Shown piece after piece: positions 5,619-6,185 of a stretch of 6,185 nucleotides of DNA; position 1 is the stretch's first letter; each line of letters starts with the position of its first letter. The translations under genes and the position numbers were made by a program. The DNA comes from Spirochaetota bacterium (GTDB lineage: Bacteria; Spirochaetota; Spirochaetia; B11-G9): NCBI GenBank assembly GCA_003641695.1, contig QNBL01000170.1, positions 1-6,185 of the forward strand. Direction: 5' to 3'. The notes under the pieces were generated by a model. The model was not told the DNA's origin and made no database searches. It saw nothing but the letters and a program-made list of their open reading frames with translations.

Positions 5619-6185
5619 AAAAGAAACAAGGGAAGCAACGGTAAGTTCCATATTTTATCCCGGAAAGAAAGAAGAGCTTAAAGATACTGTGCGCACTTTT
5701 ATTGAAGCTTCAGAAAAAACTGAGGATGATGCACAGATTATTCTCTCTCCCCATGCAGGCTACAACTATGCAGGGAGGTTTATGGGTGATGCATACAAAA
5801 CCGCTTCAAAGCGGGATATAAACAGGGTTTTCATTATCTCAAGAGTCCACAGGGAACCTGAAAAAAGCGTCTTTCTTCCGGAATATACTGCATTCGCTAC
5901 TCCCTCAGGCATTCTGGAGGTTGATACCGGGATTGTTGGTACACTGCTTTCATCAAATCAACTATTTAAAACCGATAATATCCCCCACACAGAAGAGCAC
6001 TCGATAGAGGTACAGCTTCCCTTCATACAGTACTTGTGGCCGAAAGCACAGATTATTCCCGTGCTTACCGGGTTTCCATCCCTGTCAATAGCAAAAAAGC
6101 TTGCATCAGCATTGAAGAAGGCAGTTTTAGACAATCTTGATTCTACCCTCTTTGTTGTTTCTTCAAATCTTTCAGCATATGATCA
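5611..6185 (+). CDS. amrB: MEMO-like protein, AmmeMemoRadiSam system protein B (partial, N-terminal 191 residues)
   Basis: MEMO family, structurally related to class III extradiol dioxygenases; in bacteria and archaea it is often encoded with AMMECR1 and a radical-SAM protein in a module of unknown chemistry. I translated 191 residues from the ATG at 5611, open to the window edge. Seen: SPHAGYNYAG (46-55), the family hallmark, with H48 matching human MEMO1 H49; ISRVH (76-80), with H80 matching H81, although the usual GPSH sequence is altered; and EEHSIEVQLPF (128-138), a strongly conserved block. At the next ligand site, where the family has SSDLSHY, this protein has SSNLSAY (184-190), so Asp becomes N186 and His becomes A189. 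The C-terminal Cys ligand lies beyond the window. No signal peptide or membrane segment is visible. It overlaps the NFACT gene by 8 nt and is probably co-transcribed with it. Confidence 0.87.
   Translation, partial: MSKKETREATVSSIFYPGKKEELKDTVRTFIEASEKTEDDAQIILSPHAGYNYAGRFMGDAYKTASKRDINRVFIISRVHREPEKSVFLPEYTAFATPSGILEVDTGIVGTLLSSNQLFKTDNIPHTEEHSIEVQLPFIQYLWPKAQIIPVLTGFPSLSIAKKLASALKKAVLDNLDSTLFVVSSNLSAYD

Noticed and set aside
1..6185. CRISPR arrays, insertion sequences, tRNA/rRNA genes, riboswitches, selfish or defence systems
   Set aside because: No spaced direct repeats, terminal inverted repeats, transposase or RNA-gene signatures were seen; coding sequence fills all but the 88-bp divergent gap (1049-1136) and a few short spacers.

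Overview
The window is a gene-dense bacterial chromosomal segment of moderate to low GC (by eye in the low 40s percent). An 88-bp AT-rich gap separates two divergent groups of genes. Nothing marks it as mobile: there is no transposase, integrase, CRISPR array, tRNA or rRNA. The protein set and the style of FolC (a GSKGKGST P-loop after an N-terminal NPQ/EPQ-like segment) and of HisC suggest a spirochaete, perhaps a free-living Spirochaetaceae. This is an impression from memory, not a database result.

Minus strand, 1-1048: livG and then livF (cut by the window edge), the two cytoplasmic ATPases of a branched-chain amino acid type (HAAT) ABC importer. They overlap by 14 nt, and livF starts at a TTG inside the end of livG. 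No permease or binding-protein gene is visible. livG lies directly behind its own candidate promoter. Its ABC signature is the atypical LVWAERQ.

1049-1148: divergent control region. A candidate livG promoter (TTGACT-N17-TAAAGT) faces away from a candidate extended -10 promoter (TGATATAAT) that would give folC a leader of only about 18 nt. A perfect 10-bp palindrome covers the livG -10.

Plus strand, 1149-6185: five genes packed like an operon (gaps of 27, 9 and 3 nt, then an 8-nt overlap). They are folC (folylpolyglutamate/dihydrofolate synthase), hisC (PLP aminotransferase), a MacroD/YmdB-type macrodomain hydrolase, an NFACT (RqcH/FbpA-like) protein and amrB (MEMO-like, AmmeMemoRadiSam protein B; cut by the window edge). 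No internal terminator was seen. The first two are biosynthetic. The last three are linked to ADP-ribose signalling, ribosome-associated quality control and the poorly understood AMMECR1/MEMO/radical-SAM module.

The most notable signals are departures at key positions. The NFACT protein lacks the helix-hairpin-helix module and has Glu-Arg where RqcH has its essential Asp-Arg. The MEMO protein keeps both N-terminal His ligands but has Asn and Ala where the family's SSDLSHY motif supplies Asp and His. The macrodomain-NFACT-MEMO adjacency is the best candidate here for an undescribed functional association.
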